Assembly: GCF_003097355.1 (NCBI RefSeq)
Contig: NZ_PYUI01000001.1
Span: 434,001 to 498,000, forward strand
Reading direction: 5' to 3'
From: Arthrobacter sp. H-02-3
Lineage (GTDB): Bacteria > Actinomycetota > Actinomycetes > Actinomycetales > Micrococcaceae
DNA length: 64,000 nt
Below the pieces are notes generated by a model that saw only the letters and a list, made by a program, of their open reading frames with translations, made no database searches and was not told the origin of the DNA. A program made the translations under genes and the position numbers. This document shows positions 52,656 through 61,946 of this stretch, one piece after another (the first letter of the stretch is position 1; every line of letters starts with the position of its first letter).

Positions 52656-54110
52656 ATGCACAGAATCCACTTTCACTTAGATGGCGCTGATGCCGCGCAT
52701 CTGCAGGGAGATCTGAGAATACCTGAGGGCACGCCTCTAATCATCGATGACGATTTGTTGTTCCAAGACTCCGATAAGAATCGTCCTTCTTGGATAGTCA
52801 ATGCATGGATAATAAATCGTTCCCACGAACCGAGGATATCCACTCGAACACTCAACATCTACCTAGGCGCCCTACTTGCCTGGCTAGTCTTCCTGCGCCG
52901 CAACGGCTTCGAACTCCTGGGAGATCGGGCCTCCCTTCAAGCAGCCCTAGGTCTATACGCCGACTTTCAACTGTCAGGTAAATGCAAAAGACGCTGGGCC
53001 AATTCCACATGGGACCTCAACATTACGTGCATATCAGAGTTTTATAAGTGGGCAATCTCAGAAAACTACGCGAAAGCGACACCTTTCACCTACGCAGAGA
53101 TTACGGTGTGGCGAGATGAAATACCCGTTGTGGTTTTACAAAACAACGCTAAACTGCCCATTCCCAAAGGTCACAGCACTATCAAATATCTCGGAGAAGA
53201 GTATCAACGAATATTGCTCAACACACTGGAGGGCCTTTCCCCTGACGGGAGCCAACCCGCAAAGACCAAAGCAAGGAACTTGGCGCGGAACAGCCTTCTA
53301 ACAAGGCTTCTGATTACGACCGGACTACGAAGTCAGGAACTGAATTTTCTAACCTCGTACGAGCTGCCTCATCTACCCCAAGAAAGGACGGATATGCCAA
53401 TCGAATTTTTTATACCTGGAACCATAACGAAGCGGGGAAGGCCACGTACTACTTGGATCGACTTCGACACACTGATGCAGGCGAAAGAGTATCTCCAATG
53501 GGAGAGAAGAATCGCGGCCAGCCGATCCACATGGACTCCAAAGGCAAAAACGGGTGGGCCGTTGCACGTGGAGGGTGCTGACACTTTGGGCGCAATAATC
53601 GACGGCGAACGCCGAAGCTGGTCAGAGGTGACATTGGAGGAGCGAGCCCGGCTGGTAGCGCCCGAAGGCGGCTCTTGCCTCCTGGCTCTCCAGAGCAACG
53701 GCGCTCCGTTTCGAGCGCTCGGCACAGTCCTCCGGCGAACAGCGGCGCAAATCGCGCTCGAATTCGATGAAAAGTTTCCACATGTGCGTCCGCACATGCT
53801 TCGTCACACTTTCGCCATGAACACTCTGGAGCGTCTCGTGCGTGGGTACTACGAAGCTGTCGCGAGAGTCTCATCGCGAACAAATCGGAACGCCGCATTG
53901 GCGCTCTACATGACGCGCCAGGACCCACTAATGGTTCTTCGGGATCTGCTGGGACACAGCTCTGTCACAACCACTCAGTTGTATCTCGATCGTCTAGATA
54001 CACGCCGGATCTTTGCTGACGCATTTGAGTCCGCTGAGTTGGATATGCACAGCGGCTCCGAAGCCATCCGCGACGAAGTTGAATCAGAGTTCCTAGAGGA
54101 GGATGGCTAG
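52656..54110 (+). CDS. Tyrosine recombinase, first of trio (TnpA-like)
   Basis: A 484-residue site-specific recombinase. SAM-like N-terminal domain (about 60-165) precedes the catalytic domain, which has ITTGLRSQELNF (Arg I, about 225), HMLRHTFAMN (HxxR plus His) and LLGHSSVTTTQLYLDR (His and nucleophile Tyr). All catalytic positions seem present, so this is the likely active cleaving subunit. Base composition is AT-richer than the host genes. The stop shares its G with the next gene's GTG. Confidence 0.9.
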   Translation: MHRIHFHLDGADAAHLQGDLRIPEGTPLIIDDDLLFQDSDKNRPSWIVNAWIINRSHEPRISTRTLNIYLGALLAWLVFLRRNGFELLGDRASLQAALGLYADFQLSGKCKRRWANSTWDLNITCISEFYKWAISENYAKATPFTYAEITVWRDEIPVVVLQNNAKLPIPKGHSTIKYLGEEYQRILLNTLEGLSPDGSQPAKTKARNLARNSLLTRLLITTGLRSQELNFLTSYELPHLPQERTDMPIEFFIPGTITKRGRPRTTWIDFDTLMQAKEYLQWERRIAASRSTWTPKAKTGGPLHVEGADTLGAIIDGERRSWSEVTLEERARLVAPEGGSCLLALQSNGAPFRALGTVLRRTAAQIALEFDEKFPHVRPHMLRHTFAMNTLERLVRGYYEAVARVSSRTNRNAALALYMTRQDPLMVLRDLLGHSSVTTTQLYLDRLDTRRIFADAFESAELDMHSGSEAIRDEVESEFLEEDG

Positions 54111-55831
54111 TGCCGGCCGTCTACTACGATGACCCGGTCTCCGTCCACTTCCTCTTTCCCGATGGGACAGAATGGATCGGGCGCTTCGAGGGAACCCCGA
54201 ACCCCGAGTTGGCCCAGGACTTGGCAAGGGGGCTGGCGTTGTTGGCTCATCCCCACGGCACAATTGCGAGTAAGTCTTCAGCCGAGAATCACGCGGTGAG
54301 CCTTCGGCGAATGGTGGAAGATACTTTCAAACTTGGTTTCCGTGGCCCCGCCAGAGACCTAACGCGGGAGATCGTCATACAGCATTGGCTATCCCGGCCG
54401 CACGCTCATGAGAGAAACACCCGGGCCCTACTCAGAGGGTTCGATTCCATAGCGGGCCAACTTGCGCCTGCGCTCCGTCTGCACCTGGGCGCAAGACAGA
54501 TTCACACGCGGCCGTCCACCGTCCCTTACAAGGCCTACAGCCAGCCCGAATGGGAACGACTTATGGACGCTTGTGAAGTCATAATCAACCGTTCCTGGCT
54601 GGCCCATAAGAGGCTGCTGCATGTCGCGCAGCGGGAAGACGACATAGACGGCCCCAGTGGAGAATACCTGGAGTGGCTTGCCGCAGTACACCTTCTCCGA
54701 ACGGGTCCTTCGACTGTCTTCGAGGTGCAGGAAGCACTGCGCCGGAAGGGGAGATCTGTGTCCGGTGCCACAATCGCGGCCGTGAGGCGGGCTCTCTTCA
54801 ATGACATAGAGATCCAGCTGGCCTATCGGCTGCGGCTGGGGATGCTCACGGGCGTCGTCCCGGATGGCATCGACAGACTGAAAGTACGTGACATTTCGTG
54901 GGTTAGCCCTCACGTTGCCAATATCAAGTACGTCAAAGGTCGTACGGGACCCGAGGGACTCACCCTTTCAAAGAACGCATCGAGACTGCTGGAGCAGTGG
55001 TTGGCGCACAGCGAGCCTCTTCGACGCCACGCTTCACCATCGCGTACCGAAGATCTTTGGATCGTCTGCGGTTCAAAGGCCCACGAAGACCGCATTTCAG
55101 GTCCCGCGTCTTTCGCAAACCACAGCGGGAAGATCACCGAGAAGTATGAGATTTTGGACGATCAAGGGATGCCTCTTCGACTTAATAGAGGACGCATTAG
55201 GGCCACCTACCTTACTCTCATGGCCAACAGGCACTGGAATGGTCGATCGACCATCGACCCCAACCACAGCGCAGCAGTCGAAGGGCGCCATTATTTGGCA
55301 AGCATCGACGACACATACGAACTGATGCTGACGGAGATAGTCGAAGAGGCTCAAACGGACATGCTGCGAAAGGGTGTGCCCGTGAATGTCTTGACTGATG
55401 AGGAGTTAGCACATTCAGGCTATGACTTTGCTGACGGCCTCAATGCCCACATGCCGTCTGACTCCACCGTTGAGCAGTTGCTGTCTGGAGAACAGGACGT
55501 CTTCTTAGCGTCATGTGCGAATCAACTTGCGAGTCCGTTCGGCGTAAAAGGTAAGGCGTGCGCAGCCAGAGTCTGGGTGTGCTTGTTATGTCCGCTCGCC
55601 GTCTTCTTACCGAGACACGCTGGAAATCTTCTTGAGTTGAAGGCGTTTTTTGCCCGTCAGTCGCGTCAACTTCCGATTCGGGAGTTCATGAGCATCTATG
55701 GTCCCTACGCCATCCGTTTGGATCAGGAGATTCTCCCCCGGTTCAGTCCAAAGGTACTGGAACTGGCATCTCTCGGCGTCACGGATCAGGACTATGCGCT
55801 GCCCTTGCGACCGGAGGAGGCAACCCGATGA
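54110..55831 (+). CDS. Tyrosine recombinase-like protein, second of trio, degenerate active site
   Basis: A 573-residue protein. The catalytic domain (about 235-440) is recognisable from LAYRLRLGMLTGVVPDGIDRLKVRDI, where TGVVPDG replaces the usual TGLRxxE so Arg I looks lost. RGRIRATYLTLMANRHW replaces HxxRH. NHSAAVEGRHYLA resembles the GHxxxxxTxxYL end. A Cys-rich segment near residue 480-510 (CANQLASPFGVKGKACAARVWVCLLC) suggests a metal site. It is probably a structural partner of the other two. GTG 54110 start. Confidence 0.78.
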   Translation: MPAVYYDDPVSVHFLFPDGTEWIGRFEGTPNPELAQDLARGLALLAHPHGTIASKSSAENHAVSLRRMVEDTFKLGFRGPARDLTREIVIQHWLSRPHAHERNTRALLRGFDSIAGQLAPALRLHLGARQIHTRPSTVPYKAYSQPEWERLMDACEVIINRSWLAHKRLLHVAQREDDIDGPSGEYLEWLAAVHLLRTGPSTVFEVQEALRRKGRSVSGATIAAVRRALFNDIEIQLAYRLRLGMLTGVVPDGIDRLKVRDISWVSPHVANIKYVKGRTGPEGLTLSKNASRLLEQWLAHSEPLRRHASPSRTEDLWIVCGSKAHEDRISGPASFANHSGKITEKYEILDDQGMPLRLNRGRIRATYLTLMANRHWNGRSTIDPNHSAAVEGRHYLASIDDTYELMLTEIVEEAQTDMLRKGVPVNVLTDEELAHSGYDFADGLNAHMPSDSTVEQLLSGEQDVFLASCANQLASPFGVKGKACAARVWVCLLCPLAVFLPRHAGNLLELKAFFARQSRQLPIREFMSIYGPYAIRLDQEILPRFSPKVLELASLGVTDQDYALPLRPEEATR

Positions 55832-57999
55832 CAAACGCTGCCCGGTTCGAGGCTCTTCATCCTCAAATCTCGCTGTTCGCTGGCGCTGATCTCTTTCAGT
55901 TGACAGGCCACGAGCACGAGCCAGGAGCAGTTCGACCATTATATGAAGACGACGTCTGGGACTGGAGGGGACTGAGCTTGGCCCCAAAAACCATGACGGA
56001 TAGGGAAAAGATCTGGGATTTTAGGCGGATTTCCAACCCGTCGTGGCGGTCGATGGCCAAAGATCTTCTACTTGCACTAATGGTTCCAAAGCACCCTGAC
56101 ATTGTGTTGATAGCTACCGCCCACCGGAGAATTTACGATCCTCGAACCATTTTCACGCGATTCTGTGGCCTCGTTCGGTGGTTTAACTGGCTCAGCTCCA
56201 TAGGAGTTGCGTCACTGCAGGCGGTAGATCAAGACGTTTGCGACCGGTACCTGAGGGTTGTCAGGGAAGGCCGCAACGGTCTGCGTCGCAAGAAACGCCG
56301 ATTGGTGTCAGGCAGTCTAGCCCAGTGGGTCGAGGCGGTTAGACTCCCCTACTGCTATGGCGATCTGTTCCCGGGAGACGCCTACAAGAAGGAGTTCTCA
56401 CCTTGGGGAGGTCGCCGGACGGCTGCAATCGTGGGGAAGCGAAATATCCGGATTAACAGCACGCCTCCCGTCCCCCAGGAAATACTCCAACCCTTGATTG
56501 GCAACTGCGCATACCTGATAGAGACGATCGCGCCATTAGTGCTGGACCTTCATCGCGAACGTTTGGCACACTTTCCCGTAAAACGTGGGGCCAGGAGCAT
56601 CGCAGCTAGTACCAGCGCAAAGCAAGACTTCGAGGCAGTAGTGGCTCTGTACGTGAAAGCGCACACGCCGCTGCCGCAACTCTCCGAATCCCTCGTTAGC
56701 CGGCGACTAGCAGGGAAGTGGGAATCGTCCGACCCGCTTCTTGCAGTCAACATCGATGCGCTATTTCGTGAGGCCGATATCGGAAGCTTTCACTGGGCGC
56801 ATCTTCCCCACATCAGGCACTCCTTAGAGGATGCGGTGGCAGACGTCGGGGTTGAGTACGCATGGGCCCGCGACGCAGTACTAGTGCAGAAGGCATCAAA
56901 CGACGGATTGGTGCCGTGGACCCTTCCTTTGTCGGAGAACGATCTGCACCGTTTGAACCACTATGTCTGTGGAGCGAGCATGGTGCTGACTGCCGCAATC
57001 ACCGGTATGCGGCCCAGCGAAATCGCGGAGCTGAGCACGAGGTCGCCGAGACCGGTTGTTCACCTCCCAGGAGGCGGAAAGCGCTTCATTTTGGGGAGCA
57101 AGATCATCAAACGCCGCCGTTTCGGTGGGGATCCCGACGAATGGGTCGTCCTCGAATCGGTCCACAAGGCAGTAGAAACCGCAGCTGAGCTGGCTTCCTT
57201 GGGAAAGGACCACATATTCGGGGCAGCCAACATCGGCTCATTCGTTGATAACTTCCGGTCGTGGCTTGCAGAACCCTTCGCGGTGAGACTCGGCCTCGCG
57301 CACATTCCTCCCGGTCCGGTAAACGGCCGCATGCTGAGACGTGCGTTATCAATCGAGATTGGCAATCGGCCATGGGGGCTCTTCGCAGCAAAGTACCATC
57401 TTAAACACGCCAGCGTCATTACGACGGAGGGCTATGTTGCCCGCCCTGGTGGGGCTCAGGCCCAGTTCAACAGGGAAGTGTTAGCCAGTGAGTCCGAGCA
57501 CAGGCTGCACCTTGCAAGACAGGCTGTCGACGACTACCGGGCAGGAAAAGTGCCAGCCGGTCCCGGCGCACGACAGCTCATTGAGCAGCTCAAACTCGCA
57601 GACGAGGCGCTCCGGCTGGAAGAGGTCGCCAGTCCAAAGGTAGTCAAGAGTGACCGAGCCGCGGAGAACATTATTCGCGAAATAGCGGCGGCACTCCATG
57701 TGAATGTGGCCAACTACTGCTTCTTCCGCGATCCGAAGCAAGCCCTCTGTCTCCGTCTGGCAGGCAAGACAGACGCGAAAGCGCCATTGACGGCAATGTG
57801 CGATTCTGCTCGATGTGGACAGGCCAGCTTCGGGCCCGAGCACCTCCAGATCTGGACCAACTACACAGCTAACACTGAAGCTCTCGCCCACAGCGTGGCG
57901 ACGGCGCCAGGGGAACGGATTCGACTCCGTCTCGAAGTCAAACGCGGCAAGGAAGTCATACGTCAGATCAAAGATTCAACGCGCGATCCCCAGAAGTGA
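55828..57999 (+). CDS. Tyrosine recombinase, third of trio (TnpB-like, Cys-rich end)
   Basis: A 723-residue protein. Its catalytic region has ITGMRPSEIAEL (Arg I), NGRMLRRALSIEIG (Arg II; the usual His is Arg) and LKHASVITTEGYV (His, Tyr). The C-terminus holds NYCFFRDPKQALCLR...MCDSARCG, a Cys-rich zinc-like site known from Tn554 TnpB-type proteins. It overlaps the preceding gene by ATGA. The size and end fit TnpB better than RitC. Confidence 0.82.
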   Translation: MTNAARFEALHPQISLFAGADLFQLTGHEHEPGAVRPLYEDDVWDWRGLSLAPKTMTDREKIWDFRRISNPSWRSMAKDLLLALMVPKHPDIVLIATAHRRIYDPRTIFTRFCGLVRWFNWLSSIGVASLQAVDQDVCDRYLRVVREGRNGLRRKKRRLVSGSLAQWVEAVRLPYCYGDLFPGDAYKKEFSPWGGRRTAAIVGKRNIRINSTPPVPQEILQPLIGNCAYLIETIAPLVLDLHRERLAHFPVKRGARSIAASTSAKQDFEAVVALYVKAHTPLPQLSESLVSRRLAGKWESSDPLLAVNIDALFREADIGSFHWAHLPHIRHSLEDAVADVGVEYAWARDAVLVQKASNDGLVPWTLPLSENDLHRLNHYVCGASMVLTAAITGMRPSEIAELSTRSPRPVVHLPGGGKRFILGSKIIKRRRFGGDPDEWVVLESVHKAVETAAELASLGKDHIFGAANIGSFVDNFRSWLAEPFAVRLGLAHIPPGPVNGRMLRRALSIEIGNRPWGLFAAKYHLKHASVITTEGYVARPGGAQAQFNREVLASESEHRLHLARQAVDDYRAGKVPAGPGARQLIEQLKLADEALRLEEVASPKVVKSDRAAENIIREIAAALHVNVANYCFFRDPKQALCLRLAGKTDAKAPLTAMCDSARCGQASFGPEHLQIWTNYTANTEALAHSVATAPGERIRLRLEVKRGKEVIRQIKDSTRDPQK

Positions 58000-58015
58000 C
58001 CGCAAGGGAGACAAA

Positions 58016-58489
58016 ATGCGCAACAGTGCTGCTGATCGGGCAAGGAACGTGACCAGAATCCGGGAAGCAATGGAGTTGCTCCTAGACCAGGATGGCATCT
58101 CGGCTGACGCTCTCAATGTGAAGGCGTTAGCAGATGCTGCCGGCATCACACGAAGCGCCCTGTACAGCGATCACTATTCGCCCCTGAAAGATGAGTTTCT
58201 TCGCCGGGCGCAGGCCCTCTCTGCAAAGGGGCCTCAACAAAACTACGATTCAGACAAACTCCTAAGGCGGATCAAGCGCCTAGAATCCAGACTGCGCCAG
58301 CAGACCACCGCTGCAGAAGAATTGAAACTTTTCCGCACCCAGGCCATTTCACGAATTGCAGCGCAGCACGAGGCCCTACTCCGCTGCAGGGGGCAAGACA
58401 ATTACAAAGGAGCCGACGAGAGACGGTCCCACAAGGCGTCCATACGGCCCGAGTCAGTCACTTCGCATCCGGACCGGCCGACCTTCTGA
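58016..58489 (+). CDS. DUF6262/TnpC-like accessory transposition protein
   Basis: A 157-residue protein with ALNVKALADAAGITRSALYSDHYSPLKDEF, a helix-turn-helix, followed by a coiled coil (KLLRRIKRLESRLRQQTTAAEELKLFR, about 85-115). Tn554-type elements carry a small TnpC at this place that influences orientation and efficiency. ATG 58016 follows GGGAG; the upstream open frame is a shadow of the recombinase. Its last 32 bp overlap the convergent XRE gene. Confidence 0.72.
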   Translation: MRNSAADRARNVTRIREAMELLLDQDGISADALNVKALADAAGITRSALYSDHYSPLKDEFLRRAQALSAKGPQQNYDSDKLLRRIKRLESRLRQQTTAAEELKLFRTQAISRIAAQHEALLRCRGQDNYKGADERRSHKASIRPESVTSHPDRPTF

Positions 58490-58814
58490 CACCGGTACTG
58501 CTCTTCACCCTTCCCTTGCGCTGAGGTTCGGTAGCGGTGGCATAAGGAGGTGGCGTGAACAAGTCACGCAGGTCGACTCTCAATACGTCCGCGATATCCC
58601 AGAGGCGCTCGTAGGCGATACTCCGGCGACCCCATTCAATGCCGATGATCATGTTTCGACTCATGCCGGCCTCAAGACCTAGGGCTTCCTGGCTGAGCTC
58701 TTGCGAAATCCGAATCTCGCGGATTCGGGATCCTACCTGCTTCCGGCGATCCCGCCATCGTTGGAGCTGAGCGTCTGTCGTCTGCGTCGGTCTAGTGGGC
58801 ACACCCAATGCCAC
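58458..58814 (-). CDS. XRE-family helix-turn-helix regulator
   Basis: A 118-residue protein: QVGSRIREIRISQELSQEALGLEAGMSRNMIIGIEWGRRSIAYERLWDIADVLRVDLRDLF is a full HTH_XRE domain (about 26-88). The ends are basic and disordered. It is divergent from the small unknown genes downstream and convergent with the TnpC-like gene. It probably controls its own divergent promoter region (58815-58878). The start could be GTG 58802. Confidence 0.85.
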   Translation of the reverse strand: MALGVPTRPTQTTDAQLQRWRDRRKQVGSRIREIRISQELSQEALGLEAGMSRNMIIGIEWGRRSIAYERLWDIADVLRVDLRDLFTPPPYATATEPQRKGRVKSSTGVRRSAGPDAK

Positions 58815-58878
58815 TTGAAGTGAGCATGTTTGTCTGCTCCACTAGTGATACATAAGCGTGGTTGAGAGGCGAAACACA

Positions 58879-59115
58879 ATGAACCCGAAAGGCGATGCCA
58901 TGGCCATCTCAATAGTTCTCGATCTGGCAGAAGCAGTATCGGTACATGACCTCTGGCAGTTTCTTTCCTTTGTTCCTCAATGGCACGACCACGACAAAGA
59001 CGTCAGGGTGATGGACGCCAGGGGCCTTGCCGTCCGTTATCTGGAAGTCGAGATAAACGCTTCTCCAGATTCAGGCAGCAAAAGTCCCACGGGAGGCGGC
59101 GCTTCCTTGCCGTGA
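58879..59115 (+). CDS. Small unknown protein in island
   Basis: A 78-residue protein beginning MNPKGDAMAISIVLDL with HDLWQFLSFVPQWHDHDKDVRVMD and a Ser/Gly-rich end. No family is recognised. GAGAGG lies 9 nt before ATG 58879. It is followed after 10 bp by another unknown gene and divergent from the XRE regulator, so the two form a probable operon of regulated cargo. Confidence 0.55.
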   Translation: MNPKGDAMAISIVLDLAEAVSVHDLWQFLSFVPQWHDHDKDVRVMDARGLAVRYLEVEINASPDSGSKSPTGGGASLP

Positions 59116-59125
59116 CCGAAGCAGC

Positions 59126-59539
59126 ATGAACTTAGCAGAATGGGGCGAGGAGCTGACTGAGTCGCTTACCGATGGTCCGGGGGCGCCTGCACTGTTAACT
59201 CTGGCACAGTGCCCCGACACGACTACCAGCGAAGAGGTCATGGAGATGGCTCGTCGTGCCGTCAACGCCGCCGGCTGGACCTTATACGAACTCACGGCAA
59301 GTCAAATCGGAGGTACACCTCTGCCACCGCAGGAAGCCGGTTTCCTCATCCTCTGTGATGTCGTCGCGCCGCTTCCGCCAGGCGTGCCGATACTGGTCGC
59401 GGCCTTTCAGCATCTCGTGCGTCGAGGTCGGCCAGTCGGACTGCTTCTGGTGGGTCCCGCGGATGGCATTGACTCGCTGCGCAGGCACCCGGCAATGGGA
59501 TTTCTAAGCCGCGCCGAGTTCGTCGTTTACGACGGATGA
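59126..59539 (+). CDS. Unknown protein, possible ATPase-fold fragment
   Basis: A 137-residue protein. FLILCDVVAPLPPGVPILVAAFQHLVRRGRPVGLLLVGPADGIDSLRRHPAMGFLSRAEF resembles the Walker-B/sensor part of AAA-type ATP-binding proteins (hydrophobic strand then Asp, later LLVGPADGI), but no P-loop is present. It could be a small partner protein or a truncated ATPase. Position 10 bp after the preceding gene argues for cotranscription. Confidence 0.5.
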   Translation: MNLAEWGEELTESLTDGPGAPALLTLAQCPDTTTSEEVMEMARRAVNAAGWTLYELTASQIGGTPLPPQEAGFLILCDVVAPLPPGVPILVAAFQHLVRRGRPVGLLLVGPADGIDSLRRHPAMGFLSRAEFVVYDG

Positions 59540-59820
59540 CTGCCAGCGGCGCCACATACCAATCCTGCTACATTTTCTGCATCCGCCGCCCACCTGACGG
59601 TAACGCGACCGTTCACACCTGGACAACAGACAGGCCGAGCCAGCATGGTGTCGCGGGCGGCCAATCCTTCGAAGCCGTCACGACGTCCGCCAGATCAAGC
59701 GAAGACATACCCGCCTCCCCAGAGAGGGCCTCCGGATCCTAGCGACCGCGCTAGCGGACGCCGGAGAGATTGTCTGCTTGCCCGCGGTGGCCGCACGACT
59801 TGAGCTGAGACCGTGGCAGG

Positions 59821-60486
59821 ATGGGGTCCATCATGGACAGGCGGTTGCGGCGCGCTCCTGACGCCGAATGGGTGCTGATGTACCGGCTCGGGCTGAGCCG
59901 GCGACGCATCGCTGCCCTCGTGCGCGCCGAGCCCAACACTGTCGGATACCACCTGGTCATCGCCCGCCGCCGGGACCCCGGCCTCGAGGCCGAGCACCAG
60001 GCCGCCGCCGGCGCCGCACCCGTTCCTTACCCCTCCCCCATGGATCTCGCCCGCATGGAAGAGGTCATCGCATGGGTCACGGCCGAAGGCCGAGTCCCCG
60101 AGGACCGCTCCGGGCAACGGGGCGAAAGGTCGATGGCCAGGTGGCTCGCCGGCCGCCGGCGCGACGCAGCAAAAGGCACCCTCGCCCCGGCCCACCGTGA
60201 CGGGCTGTCCCGGATCCCCGGGTGGCAGGAAAACTGCAGGGAATCCGAGGACGAAGCCCGCTGGCACCGTCGCCTTGCCCAGCTCGCGGCCTACCGCGAG
60301 GAGGGCAACGACTGGCCCCGCCACCACGACTATGACTCAGAGCGTGAACACTCCCTGGGTGTGTGGATCCACACCCAACGGTACAAACACCGCCGCGGCG
60401 AACTCGACCCAGTGAAGGCCAAGCTCCTGGACGACACCGTTCCCGGATGGCAGACCGGAAGAACGCGGGGCCGCCCTCCCCGTTAG
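59821..60486 (+). CDS. Helicase-associated (HA) domain protein
   Basis: A 221-residue basic protein. Residues 5-55 look like a helix-turn-helix (RRAPDAEWVLMYRLGLSRRRIAALVRAEPNTVGYHLVIARRR), followed by two HA-like repeats, the clearer being WHRRLAQLAAYREEGNDWPR...REHSLGVWIHTQRYKHRRGELDPVKAKLLDDTVPGW. HA domains usually flank helicases; here none is attached. It is GC-rich like the host, unlike the recombinases. Start 59821 or 59833. Role unknown, probably DNA binding. Confidence 0.7.
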   Translation: MGSIMDRRLRRAPDAEWVLMYRLGLSRRRIAALVRAEPNTVGYHLVIARRRDPGLEAEHQAAAGAAPVPYPSPMDLARMEEVIAWVTAEGRVPEDRSGQRGERSMARWLAGRRRDAAKGTLAPAHRDGLSRIPGWQENCRESEDEARWHRRLAQLAAYREEGNDWPRHHDYDSEREHSLGVWIHTQRYKHRRGELDPVKAKLLDDTVPGWQTGRTRGRPPR

Positions 60487-60554
60487 GTAGCCCGAAGGTC
60501 GCGCCTCCCAGCGGCCCGCGGGCCAGGGACATCACGCCAGCTAGTAGAGTTACA

Positions 60555-60626
60555 CCGGTTCTCCAGTCCCCCAGCTTGGAGAACCGGGAGCCTCCGCGCT
60601 TGAGTCCATGGATTCGCGCGGAGGCT
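60555..60626 (+). other. Two consecutive strong hairpins
   Basis: Hairpin 1: CCGGTTCTCC/GGAGAACCGG with a 13-nt loop (60555-60587). Hairpin 2: AGCCTCCGCGC/GCGCGGAGGCT with a 16-nt loop (60589-60626), followed by TTCC. They start 68 bp beyond the HA-domain gene stop. This could be a double terminator or a small structured RNA ending in a terminator; TAGAGT at 60545-60550 could be a -10 box. Confidence 0.5.
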
Positions 60627-60701
60627 TTCCTCATAGGTCGCAGCAAGACTCTTCCCCGGTTGTGCCCATTGGGGGCAGGCGGAGCCCACCATACAGGTCA
60701 G

Positions 60702-60723
60702 GCTGGGCGGTTTCTCACCCAGC
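60702..60723 (-). terminator. Hairpin downstream of the Mrr-type gene
   Basis: GCTGGG/CCCAGC (6 bp) around a 10-nt loop, 24 bp beyond the stop of the minus-strand nuclease gene. A modest terminator candidate. Confidence 0.4.
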
Positions 60724-60746
60724 TTTCTGGGCAGCGATGTCGCCAG

Positions 60747-61946
60747 TCACGCCCGCAACCCATAGGTGATGGCGATCTTCGGTCGCTGGGACAGGAGCAC
60801 TTCCAGTTTGCTGGCTGGCCACATCTCGATTTCCGGTTGCTTCCCGGTGACGTTGTGTTTATCCACGATAAGGACAGCATCAGCGCTGAATCTACTACTT
60901 GTCGCGATGATGAGGTACCGGATCACTGGTGGTTCCCACGTGGACAAACTCGCTAGAGACGACTGAATATCGATGGGGCTGACTGCCTTCGAGGTGTAAT
61001 GCTTTGCTTGCACAATCACGCGTTCTGTTCGGACGGTGCCGGAGGCGTCGGGGAACACTCGCTGAAGGGAGATGTCTCGCCCTCGATCCGGTGCATTGGT
61101 GTTCATTAGCCATTCGACATTTTGATACCCGTTTAGGTCCCTCAGGATGTCGAAAAGGAGCCGCTCAAAGCCCTCTGAGTTCAGCGCGGCCCAGTTCAAA
61201 GCCGTAGTGGCCTGACCTGTGAGTTGGGTGTTCCCTATCTCACCCAGGTCCACATCTGGAACAGGAACAGGATCCACCTCACCTATCTTCGCCGCCTCGA
61301 TGTCCGATTGAACCGATGGCCAGTCATCGATGGCTATGTCATGCCAGTCGTTGACTTCACCGAAGTGGAGGTGGCGGCGAAGTTCAGCCCACCTTCCTTT
61401 GCGTTCCACAGTCTGGCCGAGTAGACGCTCGACTTCAGCCAGGCAACTCTCTATTTCACTCACTTGGGGTGTTTCGATGCGAACCCTTGGCGCGGGCGGT
61501 GTCGCTATCCATTCATCCAGGGATGGGATACCGGCAACAACTTCTGCTACAAGCTGTGTCACCTGGTCGCTTAGCTCAGTCAGACGTGAAGCGATCACCT
61601 TACGTCGGGCGCGATCGAGGAGGTGGCGGTACTTCGCCAGGTCCTCGTTCGGTTGCTCGGAAAGGTCCCAGGCGTGACGGGGAAGTTCTCCGATATCGGC
61701 GTAGTCCAGGAAGAGTTGCCCGATCTCATTTGTGTCGGGCAATCCTGCTGTAATTTTCCAGCCATCAATGGGAGGCAAACCAGCGAGGAGGTCGTCCCAG
61801 TTGCGGGCGAGAGTGGTGTACTCCGGAGTTGTTCCAAAGGCAGGGCCAGTTGGTACGTGAGGTTGTGCTCTTTGCCAAACTCTCTCGAGTTTCTCAAGAT
61901 TGACGGCCACCTTATCGAAGGTCGCTAGAGCGTCTGCTAAGTCCAT
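60747..61946 (-). CDS. Mrr-family restriction endonuclease (type IV-like)
   Basis: A 399-residue protein. The N-terminal 230 residues are helical and charged, without a known domain. The C-terminal Mrr_cat domain (about 250-399) has ALNSEGFERLLFDILRDLNGYQ, DRGRDISL (metal-binding Asp) and VIVQAKHYTSKAV (QxK form of the PD-(D/E)xK signature). Such nucleases cut modified or foreign DNA. It stands beside hsdR and a recombinase module, the typical setting of a defence island. Confidence 0.82.
   Translation of the reverse strand: MDLADALATFDKVAVNLEKLERVWQRAQPHVPTGPAFGTTPEYTTLARNWDDLLAGLPPIDGWKITAGLPDTNEIGQLFLDYADIGELPRHAWDLSEQPNEDLAKYRHLLDRARRKVIASRLTELSDQVTQLVAEVVAGIPSLDEWIATPPAPRVRIETPQVSEIESCLAEVERLLGQTVERKGRWAELRRHLHFGEVNDWHDIAIDDWPSVQSDIEAAKIGEVDPVPVPDVDLGEIGNTQLTGQATTALNWAALNSEGFERLLFDILRDLNGYQNVEWLMNTNAPDRGRDISLQRVFPDASGTVRTERVIVQAKHYTSKAVSPIDIQSSLASLSTWEPPVIRYLIIATSSRFSADAVLIVDKHNVTGKQPEIEMWPASKLEVLLSQRPKIAITYGLRA

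Larger units (their letters stand above)
52485..58489 (+). mobile_element. Tn554/RIT-like element with three tyrosine recombinases
   Basis: AT-richer DNA starts abruptly inside the DUF4244 gene and carries three overlapping tyrosine-recombinase genes plus a DUF6262/TnpC-like gene, all plus strand. Adjacent gene joints overlap (TAGTG and ATGA), showing a coupled operon. The left boundary is about 52478-52490. The true right end was not found: no DUF4244 5' half appears by 64000, so the island may extend through the nuclease genes and beyond. The end given here is only that of the recombinase module. Confidence 0.7.

Noticed and set aside
59536..59742. 68-residue frame overlapping the preceding stop by ATGA
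   Set aside because: The overlap looks coupled, but the sequence has no domain, the end is low-complexity and nothing else supports it; left unannotated.
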